Assembly: GCA_963969395.1 (NCBI GenBank)
Contig: OZ017799.1
Coordinates: 16,184,501-16,248,500, forward strand
DNA length: 64,000 bases
DNA from: Pseudoscleropodium purum
Lineage: Eukaryota; Streptophyta; Bryopsida; Hypnales; Brachytheciaceae
Direction: 5' to 3'
The position numbers and the translations under genes were made by a program. The notes under the pieces were generated by a model. That model made no database searches, was not told the origin of the DNA, and saw nothing but the letters and a program-made list of their open reading frames with translations. This document shows, piece after piece, positions 60,565-64,000 of this stretch; the stretch's first letter is position 1, and each line of letters opens with the position of its first letter.

Positions 60565-63500
60565 ATACAATGTGTTACATAGTGAGTCCTAGAGCATGCA
60601 ATGATTGGCAAATTGGTGCAAGACTGAATGGATGGTTGCAATGTTGTAGGGATGATCGAATTTCGGAACAATTGCAGAGACCAAGGATTTATACCTCACT
60701 AAAATGGTGGGATAGGAATGTGGACATTGACAAGTTTTGGACACATTTGGCTTTGAATTCTTGGGAAGAGTGGTGGAGAAAGCTAGACTTTGTATTTCAT
60801 TTATCTTGGGTCTCTCATGATGTCAAGTGATCTTTGACAAAGCTTGAGATTGAAAGTCTTATTATTTACAAGGTAAGATCAGATCCATAAACACACTATG
60901 TCAAGCATTGCACTTGTAATCTTCTCAAAGTTATGGCAATGCATTTGAAATTGTAATGTGCAAACTCATTTGTTGCAAAATCATGAGGCTAGGAATGGTC
61001 AATGTTGTACATGGTGGATAGCATAGATACAACCAATTGCAACATATATTTCAATGTTCTACTTGAAAATCTTGTTTGATTGGGTTCACATTGATTGATG
61101 TTAGCAACCAATAATGTTTGAATCCTATTGCATTCTATCAAAATATTGACTCCTAGGGACATCATTTTTTACTTTGATTTGAAGTATTTAGGAAGTACCA
61201 TCATTGTCTATGAAATAAATCTTTGGAGTGTCACTTGTTGTGCATATATTCTAATGAAAAAGGGCAATAGTAGAGGTACAATGGTGGTCATGACTTTGTA
61301 AGTCAATATTGATTAGTATCTTAACTTAGGTCAAGGGATTGACTTGAATTTTTCCAAAGGTACCATGTAAAATCTTGCAATTGCCTTGAAATGAAGTCCA
61401 TTGTCTTTAGTGAACTTAAAATTTTTTTTTTAAATACATATGTATTGCAAATTATTACAAGTGGAGTTGGATAATAGTCTAATATTTGAATTAGAACTAG
61501 TATGTATGAGTGTGATTTCATGTTCATCTTTAGTTCTAGAAGGATGAGACTTATCACCAAGGTATTTTACTAAACTTGATTTGATTTTTGGAGCAATAGG
61601 TGCATTCTTTACTTTTAGTGATTTGGGAAATTATCCATTGGCCCATTTTTGGTTGCATTGTCCTTACAAGGTTAATTAATCAATCAACACAATATATGAA
61701 ATAAAATTGTAGGTCCTTTGGTATAGCAAATGGTACTTGTTATAACCCAACTTTGTTCGAGTCATTTGTTTTTGTTTTTGAATGGTTTTGTTTGTATGTA
61801 GGGTTTGGATTTGAGCATGTATTTATGGCTTAAGGTACATTCATTGTGCTAGTAGAATAATGGAATGTAAACCAAAATTACATCTACTTTACTTTTACTT
61901 GTGTTTTTTATCTCTCCAAAATAGTTATGAATTTTTGAAGTTGGATTGACAAGTTTTAAAAGCATCCCTATCTTGTAATGTTTGTTGGTTCATTGAAGAG
62001 TCTAGTGTATACCTTTATTTTAGGATCACTTTCCTCCTTTGATTAGGGAATGTAATAGGTTTGCCCTTCTAAAAGGGAGACATTGTTTTTAAGCAAATAC
62101 TAAACTTCTTTAGCCTTTATGTGTTGTAGGAATTTTCATCTTCAAATACATGTTATGAGGCATTTTTGATTTTGAGATAGAAAGTCATTGACATTTGATT
62201 AGTTTAAAAAAATCAATACCACTTGTTTGATGAAAGTTCTATTGCCTTTTTGACTTGATAATAATTTGATCCCATAACTTTCTATAAGTTGAAGCTTTGG
62301 TTTAAAATATTGATCGTGTAGCTTATGAAGAAATTCGAGTCAACTTTTATCATATGATGTTGCCATTTACGTGAGTTGTAGTATAAATTAGACAATGACT
62401 ATGTTGGTTTATGTTTCAATTTTTGAAAAATGGAATTTGAAAGTAGGATGGCCTTTGGAGAATATATATGTTAGTGGGACAATGTTAGTATAAACCTATG
62501 TAAGGTAATGGGGAGATAATAATTTTACGGATTGGAGTTGCAATATATCTAGTTATATTAGAATTGGGTCAAATCACCCTCAAACGTATTAACAAAGGAG
62601 TGAGACCTAGTCAAATTTGTAATGTTATTTCTTTTGAGCTATTGCTATTTTAAAATAATTTTTTTAATTATAAGTAGTTTAGTCCTTTTTAGTACTTTAG
62701 ATCATATTGAGATTAATATTTTTTTTTATTCATCCAAAAACCACAAATTCCTTATCAAAGTTCCAATAAAATTTGAGATGTCAATGTGTCAAGTTTTTCA
62801 ATAGTAGAAAAGGGGTCTAATTTTGAATGAATAATAATGTGACTACATCCAAAAATTCTCATGTATATATATAATCATATGATAGAATAGGAAAGGACTC
62901 TTTTGCTATTGTTGTAATTTGAATATTTTTCTATTTTCTATAATATTTAGAAGTAAAAACATATGAACATCCTTTTCAATATAAAAAATAATCCAAATGA
63001 TGATTGTATTAGAACAAAAAATGTATATATTATTCACTTGAAGGTTCCTATGTAAGATATTTTTGGAATTGAATGTTTAAATTTTTCTTAAAGAATAAAT
63101 CAATAATTTTTCAGTAATCAATCAATTAATTAAAAAATTATACTATTTTGTGTCTAAGATTTAATCACTAAGAATACTTTTTAAGAATTTTATACTTGAG
63201 CAGTATAAAAAATTTGGATTCAAGTATTGATTTAAAGTGATATATTGTAATATGAACACTAAGTTTAGCTTTGTAGCTAGTGCTTTACATCCTTTTGAGG
63301 ATTTTGATTATGACATTTTTTCTCTAGCCTATTAATGGGGAGAACTACAATAGTATTCATCTTCAAATTTATTAAAAAAATGAGAACAACAAAGTATATT
63401 AGAGCTTTAAGAGTTTAGATAAGGACTGTAGACCTAATCATAGAAAAATAATGGTATTGGTACCTTTTGAGTGTGGTTTGATCCAATTGGATAAAGATTT

Positions 63501-64000
63501 TTTTGAATGGGTGAAAACGAATATGGTATTCAAAATTTGAGAAGTTGTATGATTCTAGATCAAGGACATCAAACATAACTAATGTTGTGATGATGGCTTC
63601 CTTTTTTGTTCTAGTTTATAATCTAATTTCTATCGTCTTTTGTTGTATATTTTTAAATATGAAACATCTTGTAGTGGAGTTTTTGAAAGTCAATCTCTTG
63701 ATTACATTCGTAGCTTTTTTTGATTTGACATAGAAGTTTGATGAATCCAATAAATAAGTGACCAAAGTTTATCTTTATACTTATATTGGCCCAATGATCC
63801 CTGAAACTTCCAATTTGATTTAATTTTGCGCCTCCAACATGTTTGAGAAGTTACAAAATCATCACTTGGTTGTCTTGTTTAGTGATATGTTTGAGCATCA
63901 TAACATTTACATGTGGAAATGACATTCAAAAGTAAATGATCATTGTTGAATTCCTATCCATTAGTGTATGTCTTGTTATAATTTAGTAGATAATAATTTG
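60565..64000. other. Duplicated AT-rich spacer
   Basis: Counterpart of 30,879-34,310 with scattered substitutions. A 92-codon frame at 60,552-60,830 is interrupted by a stop in copy A, so I do not call it a gene. No gene is seen up to the window end. Confidence 0.5.

Larger units (their letters stand above)
43586..64000 (+). repeat. Segmental duplication, copy B
   Basis: Second tandem copy of the unit that begins at 19,761; see copy A. It carries the intact metallothionein gene and about 5.3 kb missing from copy A. It is truncated by the window end at a point equal to about 34,310 in copy A, some 340 bp short of the PNL start codon. Confidence 0.93.

Noticed and set aside
60552..60830. 92-codon frame after the second 115-codon frame
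   Set aside because: The copy A equivalent near 31,020 contains an in-frame TGA, and no family resemblance is visible.
1..64000. tRNA or rRNA genes
   Set aside because: I looked for cloverleaf-like and ribosomal motifs while reading and found none I could support. A covariance-model scan would be needed to exclude a diverged one.

Overview
The window looks like nuclear DNA of a land plant, most likely a moss. It is AT-rich, its genes have short GT-AG introns, and its best-defined gene joins a protein kinase to an NB-ARC and a leucine-rich-repeat domain. That is the PNL class (kinase-NBS-LRR) known from mosses; flowering plants use TIR, CC or RPW8 N-termini instead. A C-type-lectin receptor kinase and a very small metallothionein fit the same picture. 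I cannot name the species.

Layout. 1-14 kb is gene-poor AT-rich DNA with dispersed repeats, a nested inverted repeat at 6.3-6.6 kb and a compound microsatellite at 8.26 kb. 14-19.1 kb carries a five-exon C-type-lectin receptor-like kinase (15,914-18,850, 584 aa) behind a GC-richer leader. From 19,761 a tandem segmental duplication begins. Copy A runs from 19,761 to about 34,310. It is followed by the PNL gene (34,652-41,545), a spacer with a diverged repeat, and a junction fragment (43,066-43,577). Copy B starts at 43,586 and is still matching copy A when the window ends at 64,000. The repeated unit is therefore about 24 kb and includes the PNL gene, so a second PNL gene is expected just past the window edge, near position 64,340.

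Within the unit each copy carries a metallothionein gene. In copy B it is complete (51,805-52,823, 41 aa, TATA box at 51,679). In copy A only exon 1 remains, because about 5.3 kb including exon 2 is missing at 28,071. The B-only stretch also holds a decayed DDE-type transposase. Other parts of the unit (a GC-rich cassette present three times, a two-exon small gene broken differently in each copy, and a 115-codon frame almost identical between copies) are described with low confidence.

The PNL gene encodes an N-terminal helical region, a non-RD kinase with an internal 41-residue duplication, a TNL-like NB-ARC, and about 37 nearly identical 24-residue LRRs made of 72-bp units. After these comes a degenerate ZZ-type zinc-finger-like segment. 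The 3' part is broken by a TAG, a one-base deletion and a TGA, so as assembled it would make a 1,652-residue protein ending inside LRR 23. The gene, its repeat array and the recent duplication around it look like a fast-evolving immune-receptor locus. A 2,282-bp stretch with no substitutions inside otherwise diverged copies points to recent gene conversion or an assembly effect.
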